This document shows positions 39,049 to 48,665 of a DNA stretch of 64,000 bases, one piece after another. Source of the stretch: Pseudomonas brassicacearum (GTDB taxonomy: Bacteria; Pseudomonadota; Gammaproteobacteria; Pseudomonadales; Pseudomonadaceae); assembly GCF_000585995.1 (NCBI RefSeq), contig NZ_CP007410.1:3809430-3873429 (forward strand), read 5' to 3'. The position numbers and the translations under genes were made by a program. The notes under the pieces are model-generated. The model was not told where the DNA came from and did not search any database. It saw only the letters and a program-made list of their open reading frames with translations. The first letter of the stretch is position 1. The number at the start of each line of letters is the position of its first letter.

Positions 39049-39294
39049 GATAAATCCTACGGCATAAGCGAGCCGCGCTATGCCCTCTGGCAACAAGAAA
39101 AAATCGACAAGTTCCCTGCCCAGCGAGACAAGGCCCTGATCGAGTCCGGCGTAAGGTTCACCAATGGCTACTGGCAGCGAACCTACAACCTGCAGGACGG
39201 TGACCTACAACAAGCACCGACCAGGGGCGAAAAAACCGAATTCGCCGGAGCCACACAACACTCGGCGCGATGCGCAAAGGAACTGTTTAGTTGA
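39049..39294 (+). pseudogene. Phage-like remnant
   Basis: This open frame has no start codon. It contains YALWQQEKIDKFPAQRDKAL and RFTNGYWQRTYNLQDGDL. The second segment reminds me of Mu gp29-type (DUF935) portal proteins, but this is from memory only. It lacks both ends of any normal gene. No gene is recognised between 39295 and 39578. Confidence 0.3.
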
Positions 39295-39578
39295 GGCAGC
39301 TAAAAAGCTTGGAGTAGATGCTTGGCCTGAAGAAATGGGAATTATCTGACACGGCGCATTCGACAAGTCATGAAAGGCAACATGGCCGGTTGATGACCTT
39401 CAGCATGGACAGCAATCGTGTGTTCACCGCTGGGCACCGCAGCATCGCTTGCGGGCGACACGACCACTATCTTACCGGTATCGATCACGTACCGTGCCGA
39501 CACTACTGAGTAACCCTAGACCAGATAGATAGCAGTTTGATATCTTCAGGTTCTTGGAACTTTTGGAAATGGAACTTC

Positions 39579-40109
39579 ATGAAGATTTTCTCAGCTCTGG
39601 GTATTTGCACCCTCACAGTATCGCTTGTGGGCTGTGCTGCGTTGGAAGTGAAACCCTATCAGCCCGCGCCTGATGGCGTTTCTATTGTCAAAAATCAATA
39701 CGGCAGTTACAGCGTAGAGTCCATTAGGATCACGAAGGCAGGCCCGCAGGCGGGCACTGATGCACTTCAGTTCTGCTTTGCGCAGAATGTGCCTGGGATT
39801 AACGGCACCCCGTTGCTCAACCCATCCAAGACCAGAATCACTGTTCAGGGTAAGGATCAGGTAACATTCATTGTCCCAATGACGATGGGTACTCCTCTAA
39901 GTTATGTAATAGTCTTTTCCCTGACTCAAAGCCAGTCTGCTATAGGTCAAATTTACGAATTCACGAATCTAAAAATTAGAGGAACGTGGACTGCTAATGA
40001 AGCTCCCCTGCCGGGAACGAGTGAGGCAAACCAATACGTCGATAGCGCCCGCGCCAAAGCAGAAAGCATCAGCAGCGCCATCAGTAGCTGCCTTGCGGCG
40101 GAGGCATAG
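39579..40109 (+). CDS. Hypothetical lipoprotein
   Basis: A 176-residue protein of unknown function. The signal peptide MKIFSALGICTLTVSLVGC ends in a lipobox, so it is predicted to be membrane-anchored. The mature part is beta-rich with no recognised motif, and the C-terminal stretch (SARAKAESISSAISSC) is helical. ATG 39579 is used because it gives a proper signal peptide; the open frame begins 42 bases earlier. It may be cargo of the accessory island. Confidence 0.7.
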   Translation: MKIFSALGICTLTVSLVGCAALEVKPYQPAPDGVSIVKNQYGSYSVESIRITKAGPQAGTDALQFCFAQNVPGINGTPLLNPSKTRITVQGKDQVTFIVPMTMGTPLSYVIVFSLTQSQSAIGQIYEFTNLKIRGTWTANEAPLPGTSEANQYVDSARAKAESISSAISSCLAAEA

Positions 40110-40429
40110 CTCAGCCGCTTTCTGTTCCATGCAGAACCCCGCCAAGTGTTTTTTTGTGTCTAAGCATGGCGCGGTGCGCAAACCAATGCCAAGCCACCGT
40201 CCAGATCACCGCTGCTGCTGATCGGACCGGTACGCTTGACACCAAAACCGCGGAAGGCAGCCGAATCAATGGAATCGGCAGACAGCAGTTTCTCCCCTGA
40301 GCGCCGGTGAAATGTAGTGTTCTTTACGGGTCGATTTCGATCAGTCGTGACAGACAGGAGCCGGCCATTAGCGGACGAAATAGTTGAGCGCCGGTCTACG
40401 AGTTGCAAACGTGGACCGGCGTCTCATCC
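40110..40429. other. Intergenic stretch, no gene recognised
   Basis: It contains short imperfect repeats (GAGCGCCGGT at about 40300 and 40386) but no convincing gene. It separates convergent transcription units. Confidence 0.5.
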
Positions 40430-42493
40430 TCAAATATCTAGGTTCGATAGGTAGTCTCTAGTTTTCTGGGAGTACTCTTTGGCTTGGGCATCTTGGAATG
40501 ATATTCCAACTTTTGCACCAAGCTTGTTAGCGTCCAAGCAATACATTGGCCCCTCTGCCCAAATGATCTCATCATCGATCAGATTTTGAAGTAATGCTTC
40601 CCCAACCCTACCCTTGAGCATCCTGAAGTGGTCAATCTTGTCACGGAAGCGGGCGAGTTGGCCTTTGCTGTGAGAACGAAATGCCATAACCAATCGCCGG
40701 AGGGTGCGTAATCCCTCTGAGACATGAGCTGCTTCTCCCTGCCCATCTGTGATATTGAAAGAGGTCCATGGGTAAGCTTCAGAGCCGGGCCAAGAGACTC
40801 TAAAAATTGCTGTAGGTCTTACTATCGGCGCTGAAACACTGTTTCCAGCGAGTAGCTCTTGCGCCTCCAAAAGCACTACCTCCTCAGTGCTTTTTGGATC
40901 GGTTTTCACAACGACTTGATCGCAGGTGAGAAATAGTTGTTGGCATTGCACGATAGCTGGAGAAATAAGTTCCAGCTGACCTCCGAGGCCCAACTGAACG
41001 TTAGTGTGTTCACAATCTATTGATACACCAGATACTTTCCGCCCCAGAGTAATCAATCCCTCCGCAGGGGAATTCAATACGTAGGAGTTCGACCGCCCAC
41101 TATCTCTTTCAACTATTATTTCGCTCGCCAATGTATCATCTGCATTTTCACTTATATACAGTCGCACCTTATCCCCAGTGGTAGCTTTTGAAACTACAGA
41201 ATCAAACAGGAAGCCTAAATGCTCCGCAGGTGCGTTGCTCTGCCCATCATCGAAAGCCAGGTAGAAATCAAATAGGAATGGATTTGCAGTGTGCTTTGCT
41301 GAAGAGATATATTTTTCTGCACTTTCTCTTACATTTTTAAGCTCGCTCTTAAGAGCTGCGGCAATGATAGCAGCTTCAAAAACGGAACTGGAGGCACCTT
41401 TGCCATCTCCGTTTAAAAAAGGATGCTGAGGCAGTAAGTTCTTAACTGCATGCTCGTAAACCGCTACATGTTTTTGTGCCACGACATCGGGAACAGGTGG
41501 TGCAGGCAAATTAAGCATCTTGCAAGCCAGCCGATGTAACTGCTCTTCCGGCGTATAAAGATCTTCAGGAAAGTCCGGATGGGCATTCTTAAGCTGAATT
41601 GTTAGCTTACCCGCTTCTCGGCTCAAAATCTCACTAGCAAGACTAGTGAGAACCTCGCCCTCAAGCACTCTCCGCATGTCCTCATTGATTCGAGCAGGAT
41701 TTTGTTCGGCCGCGATCACCTTTGCCACCGCGTCCAGTACGGGCGCATAGCCAACAAAACGATCTGCATCAGCCTGAGACAACCTACTTATCCCGGATAT
41801 TACCTCTGTAACTGCCTCATCATAAACTTTTGCATGATTGGCCAGAGAAGAAGATAAATGCGGATACTCCAATAAATCATTTTGAGTCATGTGCGAAAGA
41901 GCAACGAGCCTTGCCATTACGAACTTCTTCGCTTGCTCTGTATCAAAAAATTCAATGTCAAAAATAGGAGCTGCGACCCCCGAGTTTTCATTTATTAGTA
42001 GCCACGCTTCTTCTATTATCCCAACTCGACCAAGCAAAACAATCGGCGCGCTACCTTTTGTTGCAACCTTTGCTACGTCGGCAAGAAAATCTTCGAATCC
42101 AGATTGGGTCACTCGCAATCTAGCTTCATCGAGAGCGTCTATTACAATGGTTGTAGTACCCTCTGACCACGCGGCGAGAAGATCTGTATATACTAGCCCG
42201 CCTATTAGATAATTCCCTGCAACAGTGGACGCCTCTGCCAAGTCGAGATAGACAGCACCAGTTAAAGCGCATATTTCCTTTGCGTGTGTTGATTTACCTA
42301 CCGCACCTGGTGCCGCAATCAGCCAAACACTCTGGCTTAAATCTGAAAAACCGGACCGCGGAACAACATTTGCAGGAACGAATGACTTCATTGGTGTCAG
42401 ATCGCCATACCAACCGGGGAGATCCAACGAGTTTTGCCGTTTTATTACGCCGGCTAAATGAGTTGACCAAAATTCACTGAACGAATATTCCAT
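40430..42493 (-). CDS. STAND/NACHT-like NTPase
   Basis: A 687-residue protein of uncertain role. The P-loop is APGAVGKST (about residues 62-70) and the Walker B is IVIDALDEA, with the paired acidic residues typical of STAND/NACHT NTPases. The rest has no recognised enzyme domain. The C-terminal half may be a sensor. ATG 42493 (MEYSFSEFWSTHL) follows GGGGAAGG; the frame start is a TTG. Codon use is AT-richer than in flanking genes. It is divergent from a Gabija-like pair and may belong to the same defence island. Confidence 0.7.
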   Translation of the reverse strand: MEYSFSEFWSTHLAGVIKRQNSLDLPGWYGDLTPMKSFVPANVVPRSGFSDLSQSVWLIAAPGAVGKSTHAKEICALTGAVYLDLAEASTVAGNYLIGGLVYTDLLAAWSEGTTTIVIDALDEARLRVTQSGFEDFLADVAKVATKGSAPIVLLGRVGIIEEAWLLINENSGVAAPIFDIEFFDTEQAKKFVMARLVALSHMTQNDLLEYPHLSSSLANHAKVYDEAVTEVISGISRLSQADADRFVGYAPVLDAVAKVIAAEQNPARINEDMRRVLEGEVLTSLASEILSREAGKLTIQLKNAHPDFPEDLYTPEEQLHRLACKMLNLPAPPVPDVVAQKHVAVYEHAVKNLLPQHPFLNGDGKGASSSVFEAAIIAAALKSELKNVRESAEKYISSAKHTANPFLFDFYLAFDDGQSNAPAEHLGFLFDSVVSKATTGDKVRLYISENADDTLASEIIVERDSGRSNSYVLNSPAEGLITLGRKVSGVSIDCEHTNVQLGLGGQLELISPAIVQCQQLFLTCDQVVVKTDPKSTEEVVLLEAQELLAGNSVSAPIVRPTAIFRVSWPGSEAYPWTSFNITDGQGEAAHVSEGLRTLRRLVMAFRSHSKGQLARFRDKIDHFRMLKGRVGEALLQNLIDDEIIWAEGPMYCLDANKLGAKVGISFQDAQAKEYSQKTRDYLSNLDI

Positions 42494-42669
42494 TTCCTTC
42501 CCCACGTATGATGTCAAATTGACAGTCGGCTGCAGCTCGCAGAGAACATTATCAGTTTTACGAACTTATGCCAGCGTTATGCCATTACCTACATCGAAGG
42601 TCGTACACCACCTCAAACGCACTCTGTTTGGGCTGGTAGACGGGCCTGAGCGACTGCTATTGGCTATTG

Positions 42670-42838
42670 TGTTGAAAAAGTCGCTCCTTCCAGGCTGCGC
42701 ACGTACTGACTGCTGAAAATTCCTTTTCTTGCGCGCATCTACGCGAAATCTGAACCCGGAACCCTCTGCTCAAAGCGAAGATTTCAAGCTCAGACGCGTA
42801 CTTTTCTGCCGTGGAAACCATGGTCGACTTTTTCAACA
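42670..42838. mobile_element. MITE-like element or IS remnant
   Basis: A 14-base perfect terminal inverted repeat, TGTTGAAAAAGTCG at 42670-42683 and CGACTTTTTCAACA at 42825-42838, encloses about 140 bp without a gene. These ends resemble those of IS5-family elements in Pseudomonas. It lies in the divergent region between the NTPase and the OLD nuclease genes. Confidence 0.5.
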
Positions 42839-42991
42839 GAATCGGCCGAAAGCAGTCGGTCGCGGCTGACCACTATCGAGCCAAACCTATCGGTCGCGGA
42901 CAGCGAGTGCTTGGGGGAGAATTGTCCCGGCATTGACTAATCCAATTCAGCATCTACAGTGATGGCCATACGATTTCACGGTAGGGACATC

Positions 42992-45070
42992 ATGCAGATC
43001 GAGCGCGTTGAGATTCAAAATTTCAGACTGCTTCAGAACGTCGACCTTGGCCTAGAAGACGGCACGACGCTGATCGTAGGACGCAACAACTGCGGCAAAA
43101 CCTCCATCGCTGAGGTGTTCCGCCGGCTCCTTTCAGACCGGACTCCCTCATTCAGGCTTGAGGATTTCTCCCTGGGAAGTCACGAAGAGTTTTGGACGGC
43201 ATTCAATGCGTTTCACGGCGGAGTAGCTCGCTCCGACGTTGCTGCCATGCTTCCCGTTGTAAGGGTCACATTGGACATTTCCTATGACGTAGGTGCTCCA
43301 GACTTGGGGCCGCTGAGCGAATGCATAGTAGACCTAGATCCAGATTGTTCTTGTGCGCGCATCGTCTTGACGTATGGACCGCGTGCGACAGGCCTTGAGT
43401 CGCTTTTCGCGGAAATGAATGTCCCCGACGCTGAGCAGGAGGATCAACGTCCTAGCTTCTTCAGCCTGATCAAAAAACGTTTGGCGGCGGCCTACGAGCC
43501 CCGTCTGGAAGCGATTGACCCCAACGATCCTACGAACCGAAAGGACCTCGACCTAAAATCACTCACTACGTTGATCCGCGGCGGATTCATCAATGCGCAA
43601 CGGGGCCTAGATGACGACACACACCGAGAGCGCGATGTTCTTGGGAAGGTGGTGGAGGTGCTGTTCCAATCGGCATTGACTGACCCCACAGATCCCGAGA
43701 AACGGACCACAGCCGAACAGCTCCATGGAGCGGTGGAGAAAATTCAAAAGGAATTGCATGACGGTTTCAACGCGGGACTGACTTCGCTGCTCCCTACGTT
43801 CGAGCTTTTCGGCTACCCAGGGTTAGATGACCCAGGCCTCACCACGGTGACGACCTTCGATGTCGAGCGCCTGCTTAAAGACCACACGCAGGTTAGATAC
43901 CGGGGTGTAAACGGCCTAACCCTCCCGGAAAGCTACAATGGACTCGGCGTCCGCAACCTGGTGTACATACTTCTGCAATTATTGAAATTCTTCAGGGAGT
44001 TCCAAGCTACACCGGCAGCAGCAAGCGTACACCTCATCTTCATTGAAGAGCCTGAAGCTCATTTGCATCCGCAAATGCAGGAGGTCTTCATCCGACAATT
44101 ACATCTCATCAAGGACGCGTTCGAGCAGCAACTGAATGACAGCCGTCCTTGGCCAGTGCAGTTTGTAATTTCCACCCACTCTCCACACATGGCCAACGAA
44201 GCGCGCTTCGAGACCATGCGTTACTTTCTCTCGGTGACCAACGAAAACGGGATCCGGCAGTCCAAGATCAAAGACCTGAGGCAGGGTATGCGCGGGGCTC
44301 CCGCACCGGACAGAGATTTTCTATATCAGTACCTGACGCTCACCCGCTGCGACCTATTCTTTGCAGACAAAGCCATCTTGATCGAGGGGACATCAGAGCG
44401 CTTGCTGCTGCCAACCATGATCGCCAAAACTGACGCGGCGGCGGTCGGTGAGCCTCAGCTGGCAAGTCAGTATTTGACGGTTATGGAAGTTGGCGGCGCG
44501 TATGCACACCGGTTCCATGACCTGCTTACTTTCTTGGAACTGCGTACGCTGATCGTGACTGACATTGATTCCGTTAAGCCGAACGCAGATAGAAAACGAA
44601 AAGCCTGTCCTGTTGCTGAGGGGCTGTACACGAGCAATGCCTGCCTCAAAGACTGGTTTGAGGCCGAAGTCACTCCTGCCCAACTACTGGCGAAAACACC
44701 AGCAGAGAAGACCAGAGGGTTAACGCGTCTCGCCTACCAAATTCCGGAAGGGGTTGAACCAGGGCCCTCAGGCAGAAGCTTTGAGGACGCATTTATCCTG
44801 GCGAACCTTAATCGATTCGAGCTGGGCCAGGGTGATGTTGCATCCCTAGCTTACGAGCATGCAGCAGACCAGAAAAAGTCAGCCTTCGCATTGAACTACG
44901 CGATCGATGATACGAACTGGAGCGTACCTAAATACATTGCTGAGGGATTACGTTGGCTTGCAGTTGGGGCGTCGGTCGTCGATGCCCAAATGGCTGCTCG
45001 GGCCATGGCCGCAGTGGTTGAAGCTGCTGGCGAGGCAGTGGCCGCTGAAGGGGAGCAAGGCGATGCCTAA
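42992..45070 (+). CDS. OLD-family ATPase-Toprim nuclease (Gabija GajA-like)
   Basis: A 692-residue class 2 OLD protein. The ABC-type ATPase has GRNNCGKTS (Walker A), GLGVRNLVYILLQ (signature) and LIFIEEPEAHLHPQ (Walker B), followed by the ISTHSPHMA switch. The Toprim domain has EGTSERLLLP and TDIDS, the catalytic acidic residues. In Gabija, GajA is a DNA-nicking endonuclease restrained by nucleotides. Family members near 580 residues are shorter than this one. ATG 42992 (MQIERVEIQNFRLL) is used rather than the frame start. It overlaps the helicase gene by eight bases. Confidence 0.85.
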   Translation: MQIERVEIQNFRLLQNVDLGLEDGTTLIVGRNNCGKTSIAEVFRRLLSDRTPSFRLEDFSLGSHEEFWTAFNAFHGGVARSDVAAMLPVVRVTLDISYDVGAPDLGPLSECIVDLDPDCSCARIVLTYGPRATGLESLFAEMNVPDAEQEDQRPSFFSLIKKRLAAAYEPRLEAIDPNDPTNRKDLDLKSLTTLIRGGFINAQRGLDDDTHRERDVLGKVVEVLFQSALTDPTDPEKRTTAEQLHGAVEKIQKELHDGFNAGLTSLLPTFELFGYPGLDDPGLTTVTTFDVERLLKDHTQVRYRGVNGLTLPESYNGLGVRNLVYILLQLLKFFREFQATPAAASVHLIFIEEPEAHLHPQMQEVFIRQLHLIKDAFEQQLNDSRPWPVQFVISTHSPHMANEARFETMRYFLSVTNENGIRQSKIKDLRQGMRGAPAPDRDFLYQYLTLTRCDLFFADKAILIEGTSERLLLPTMIAKTDAAAVGEPQLASQYLTVMEVGGAYAHRFHDLLTFLELRTLIVTDIDSVKPNADRKRKACPVAEGLYTSNACLKDWFEAEVTPAQLLAKTPAEKTRGLTRLAYQIPEGVEPGPSGRSFEDAFILANLNRFELGQGDVASLAYEHAADQKKSAFALNYAIDDTNWSVPKYIAEGLRWLAVGASVVDAQMAARAMAAVVEAAGEAVAAEGEQGDA

Positions 45071-46817
45071 CAATCACGAAAGCCCCGCGGACAGAGCCGG
45101 GCGGGAAGCGTTGGAACGTATGTTCGCCTGTTTGGAAGAAGGTCAAAGCTTTCGCCTGGAAGCAGGTGCTGGAGCTGGTAAGACGTACTCACTGGAGAAG
45201 GCTCTGAGCCGATTGATTGAGCACAGAGGTCAGGCATTGATCCGGGAGCGTCAGCAAGTCGCGTGTATCACTTACACCAATGTGGCAAAAGACGAGATCA
45301 TCTCTCGGTTCCAGGCGCACCCTGCGATCCGAGCCGAGACCGTGCATGGTTTCTGTTGGTCATTGCTCAGAGATTTTCAAACATCACTGAGAGAATTCCT
45401 TGGTGCTGAATCTTTTTGGCGAGAGCGCCTTGAAACGGTTGGTGGCGTAGGCAATAGGCGAATCCATTACGAAATGGGTATTCCACGCGTATCCGAGGAC
45501 GAGGTCTCGATTCGGCATGAAGATGTCCTGACCTTGATGGTTCAGGCGCTTCCGTCTCCGAAGTTCAGGGCCGTATTGACCTCCCGATATCCCATCCTCT
45601 TTGTCGACGAATATCAGGATACGGATGAACACTTTGTCGGAGCACTGAAATCGTGGTTTCTAGATCGCGGTGAGGGGCCGATGATTGGTTTATTTGGTGA
45701 CCATTGGCAAAAGATTTACGATGACGGCTGCGGCCTGGTAGAGCATGAGGCACTCCAGCCAATCGAAAAAAATGCGAATTTTCGCTCAGCATCGCGGATT
45801 GTCGATGTGTTGAATCAGATGCGACCAGGTTTGCATCAGGAGGTAAGAGATCCGGAATTGATCGGTGAAGCCCGGGTGTTCCATACCAATCGCTGGCCTG
45901 GAACAAGGCGCACAGGAATCGGGGGTGGGCACTGGACTGGCGACACTAGTCCTGAAGCAGCTCGTGCTTACTTCGAATGCTTGAAAGCTCAGCTTAACGT
46001 CGAAGGATGGGACCTCTCTCCCCAGAAGACCAAGATTCTGATTTTGAACCATAAGGGTATTGCTCGTGAGCAGGGGTACTCCTCGATCCCTCCAATTTTT
46101 GGACAGTTCAACGATCCGTGGCTGAAGAAGGAAGATCCGCACATCAAGTATCTCGCAGATCAGCTTGAGCCAGCATGTGTCGCATATCAACAGCGTAGAT
46201 ACGGCGCCATGTTTGGGCACCTGGCGAGTGATCGGCCAACGATTCGAAGGCACAGCGACAAAGTCGCTTGGACTGAGGCAATGGATACGCTCCTCGAACT
46301 GAGATTGACCGGTACCATCGGCGAGGTGATTGACCACATCATAGCCGTACCGCAGATGCAACTCCCCAATGCGGTGCTACGAAATGAGCAAGGGTTACAT
46401 GCCGCCGGTGTTGAACCAGGTGAGGACGAGCCACGCAGGATTACTCAGCTTCGAAAGCTAAGGGAAGTTCCTTACTCGGAGCTGATAGCGCTAGACCAAT
46501 TCATTGATGGGCATACGCCGTTCGCGACAAAACACGGGGTAAAGGGAGCCGAATTCGAAAACGTGATCGTTGTGCTGGGCCGCGGCTGGAACCAATATAA
46601 TTTTGCTGAAATGCTCGAGTGGTTTCAGCTGGGGCCACCGGCGAACAGGCGTGAAAAATTCGAAAGCAATCGGAATCTCTTCTACGTTGCGTGCTCTCGT
46701 CCCAAGGTCCGTTTGGCTCTGCTTTTCACTCAACTGCTGAGCCAGGCAGCGATAGCTCAGATCACCGCGTGGTTCGGCGCTGAGCATGTATTTGAGTTGC
46801 CTGCTGACCCTGGGTGA
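45063..46817 (+). CDS. UvrD/PcrA-like SF1 helicase (Gabija GajB-like)
   Basis: A 584-residue helicase partner of the OLD nuclease. Motifs: EAGAGAGKTYSL (I), CITYTNVAKDEI (Ia), FVDEYQDTD (II), LFGDHWQKIYD (III), THGVKGAEFENVIVV-like KHGVKGAEFENVIVV (V) and LFYVACSRPK (VI). In Gabija, GajB senses DNA ends and activates GajA. ATG 45063 with GGAG upstream overlaps the gajA stop, a sign of translational coupling. The longer open frame from 44907 runs inside the nuclease gene and is not used. Confidence 0.87.
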   Translation: MPNNHESPADRAGREALERMFACLEEGQSFRLEAGAGAGKTYSLEKALSRLIEHRGQALIRERQQVACITYTNVAKDEIISRFQAHPAIRAETVHGFCWSLLRDFQTSLREFLGAESFWRERLETVGGVGNRRIHYEMGIPRVSEDEVSIRHEDVLTLMVQALPSPKFRAVLTSRYPILFVDEYQDTDEHFVGALKSWFLDRGEGPMIGLFGDHWQKIYDDGCGLVEHEALQPIEKNANFRSASRIVDVLNQMRPGLHQEVRDPELIGEARVFHTNRWPGTRRTGIGGGHWTGDTSPEAARAYFECLKAQLNVEGWDLSPQKTKILILNHKGIAREQGYSSIPPIFGQFNDPWLKKEDPHIKYLADQLEPACVAYQQRRYGAMFGHLASDRPTIRRHSDKVAWTEAMDTLLELRLTGTIGEVIDHIIAVPQMQLPNAVLRNEQGLHAAGVEPGEDEPRRITQLRKLREVPYSELIALDQFIDGHTPFATKHGVKGAEFENVIVVLGRGWNQYNFAEMLEWFQLGPPANRREKFESNRNLFYVACSRPKVRLALLFTQLLSQAAIAQITAWFGAEHVFELPADPG

Positions 46818-47154
46818 GAATTTTCGTGCTGCTCTCATTGTGAAGGTTAGTCGGTGCATGTCACATCCGACTAGCCGCCATCCCGTCCTCGTAATCATTC
46901 AGAGCCCCTGCTCAACGATTGGTCCAAGGTACAACAGTAAAGCGAAATTTCGCAGTGCTGCGCGTCCTGATGGCCGCTCATGCCCGATTGCTCCCTTTTG
47001 GCAAAGACAGCTTAGGGTCGATAACGGCCCTTGACGAAAAAACTATCGGCCGCACCACGGCCCATGCAGCGAAGGCAGTAACTGCAAAGGGTTGGCTTGC
47101 TTCCACTCAGGCGTGCCTGGTTCCCTTGACCTTTACACCAACGATCCAGGCTCC
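46818..47154. other. Intergenic stretch, no gene recognised
   Basis: Short open frames only, none with a recognisable motif. Confidence 0.5.
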
Positions 47155-47866
47155 ATGAGCAATCACGAAGAATTCCCACAGCAGTGGGGCGACCACCTCC
47201 ACGCTGAAGCTCCGATTACCGCACAAGAGTGCGTACCGCCTAAGACCTCTAGCACACTGCGGCTTGAGGACATATACCCCGAGCCATTCGAGCAGCTGTG
47301 CAGGTGGCTGCTTTAGAAAGAACACACGCTCACGGGCTGTCAGCGCCTGGGTAATAAAGGAAAGGTTTCCCAGCACGGCATCGACTTATTCGCATTGATC
47401 GTCTGAGCAAGGACCGTTTATTGGTATTCGAATGCAAGTGTTGGAAGATTTCACCGGCCGCGACCTGACCACTGCGGTGGACCGTTTCCTAGCTGGCAGG
47501 TGGGCAGAATCCGCAGGACGCTTCACACTAATCCTGGCGCAAAACACCATTAGATCTCTTGATGAACCTTGGGTTGAAGCCCAGCGCAAATTATCGGCGC
47601 GTGGAATCGAGGCAGATTTATGGACTGCGGAACACCTAACGGAAAAGCTCAAGAATGCCCCTGACGTGCTCACCCGTTTTTTGTCCGGGCCGCATGTCGA
47701 TCAGTTCTGCAATCAGTGGATGCAACGAGTGGGATTCCAAGAGACATTGCTAAAAGCGATTAAGGATCCAAGAGCAGAAGTTTCAGCGTTGGCACATGAG
47801 TTTCTGGACAGCGCTGGTACTTGGATCCCTCTCATGAAGAAACAGGTCGCTCCGCCCGATGTTTGA
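47155..47866 (+). pseudogene. Decayed Mrr/PD-(D/E)XK-type restriction nuclease
   Basis: The product is broken by an in-frame TAG (47314-47316) and two apparent single-base losses (near 47391 and 47444). Reading across them gives the PD-(D/E)XK pattern: GNKGKVSQHGIDLFA (catalytic Asp), then DRLLVFECKCWK (E-x-K) and FTGRDLTTAVDRFLAG. The C-terminal half resembles regions that follow an Mrr-like nuclease in multidomain defence proteins. The decayed state suggests the island lost this gene. Confidence 0.65.
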
Positions 47867-48438
47867 TGCGCTGTACGCCGGGCCCCTAGACTTCTGGCAA
47901 TGCCCAGTTCTCCAGTCTACTCCGGCTACAGCGGCCATCTTTTTAGCGCCCCGGCTACTTATGGTGGCTGTGCGAGGGTTCAACTGACCGCATCGAACTG
48001 CGACCTCTTTGCTGGTGACCCCGTACAGCTGCCTCCCTCTGCAAAGCATCAAAGCCCAATGAGTGACGTTGAAGGCGGCAGCCAGACGCCCACATGGAAA
48101 ACCCGACCTCCCGCCCCCCCACAGAACGCACCGTCGTTGCGAGCGCGTTCTCGGCTAATCCCTGAAACCTTCCACTGTCGTGTTGTCTGCGGCGTGATTT
48201 CGTTTAAGCATTTAAGCGCACACAACTCCGCGCAAAGCACTGTGTTTGCAGTAATACAAACCCAAGATAACAACGAAGATACGTCGCCCCGTTTAATTGT
48301 CGTAAACACACCGGCGCGGACACGTTTAAATACATTCGTAATTACACCCTAAAGGCTACGAAACCTTGCACCCTTACTTACGTGTGCGTCAGAATCCGCT
48401 GGCTTGTGCGCTTTGCCCCCGGCCTCTATCGTTTACCT
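47867..48438. other. Intergenic stretch, no gene recognised
   Basis: Contains no supported gene. It includes the 5' part of the region preceding the structured leader. Confidence 0.45.
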
Positions 48439-48439
48439 G

Positions 48440-48665
48440 CCACTGCCCATCAGTGGTCGGGTTTAGTAGCCCATCAGGTTTGGTAAGGTGCTTGAGCACC
48501 GTTCAGTCAGGTCCTTTCTGTTCCTGCACTAAATGGTGGTTGTGCGCAGGGCGTCCTCGGGCGCGCCGGGTTTTGCCAATTCCTACCGGTCTACTAACCT
48601 GCGTACAGCCGCCACCCTTCTTTTAGTAGAGAACGGTTGCAGCTCCTATGTAGGAATTGTCAATT
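48440..48665 (+). ncRNA. Structured leader RNA of DUF6124 gene
   Basis: Several stems can be drawn: CCACTG/CAGTGG (48440-48456), GGTGC/GCACC (48487-48500), and a long stem GGTGGTTGTGCGCAGG (48535-48550) with CCTGCGTACAGCCGCCACC (48598-48616) enclosing a smaller CCGG-CCGG hairpin. Finally TCCTA/TAGGA (48644-48655) hides the ribosome-binding site. I recall very similar leaders before DUF6124 genes in other Pseudomonas genomes. This suggests a cis-regulatory RNA rather than the short overlapping open frames. Confidence 0.6.

Noticed and set aside
48366..48626. 86-residue open frame in the DUF6124 leader
   Set aside because: Cys/Pro/Arg-rich translation overlapping RNA stems; more likely conserved because of the RNA structure.
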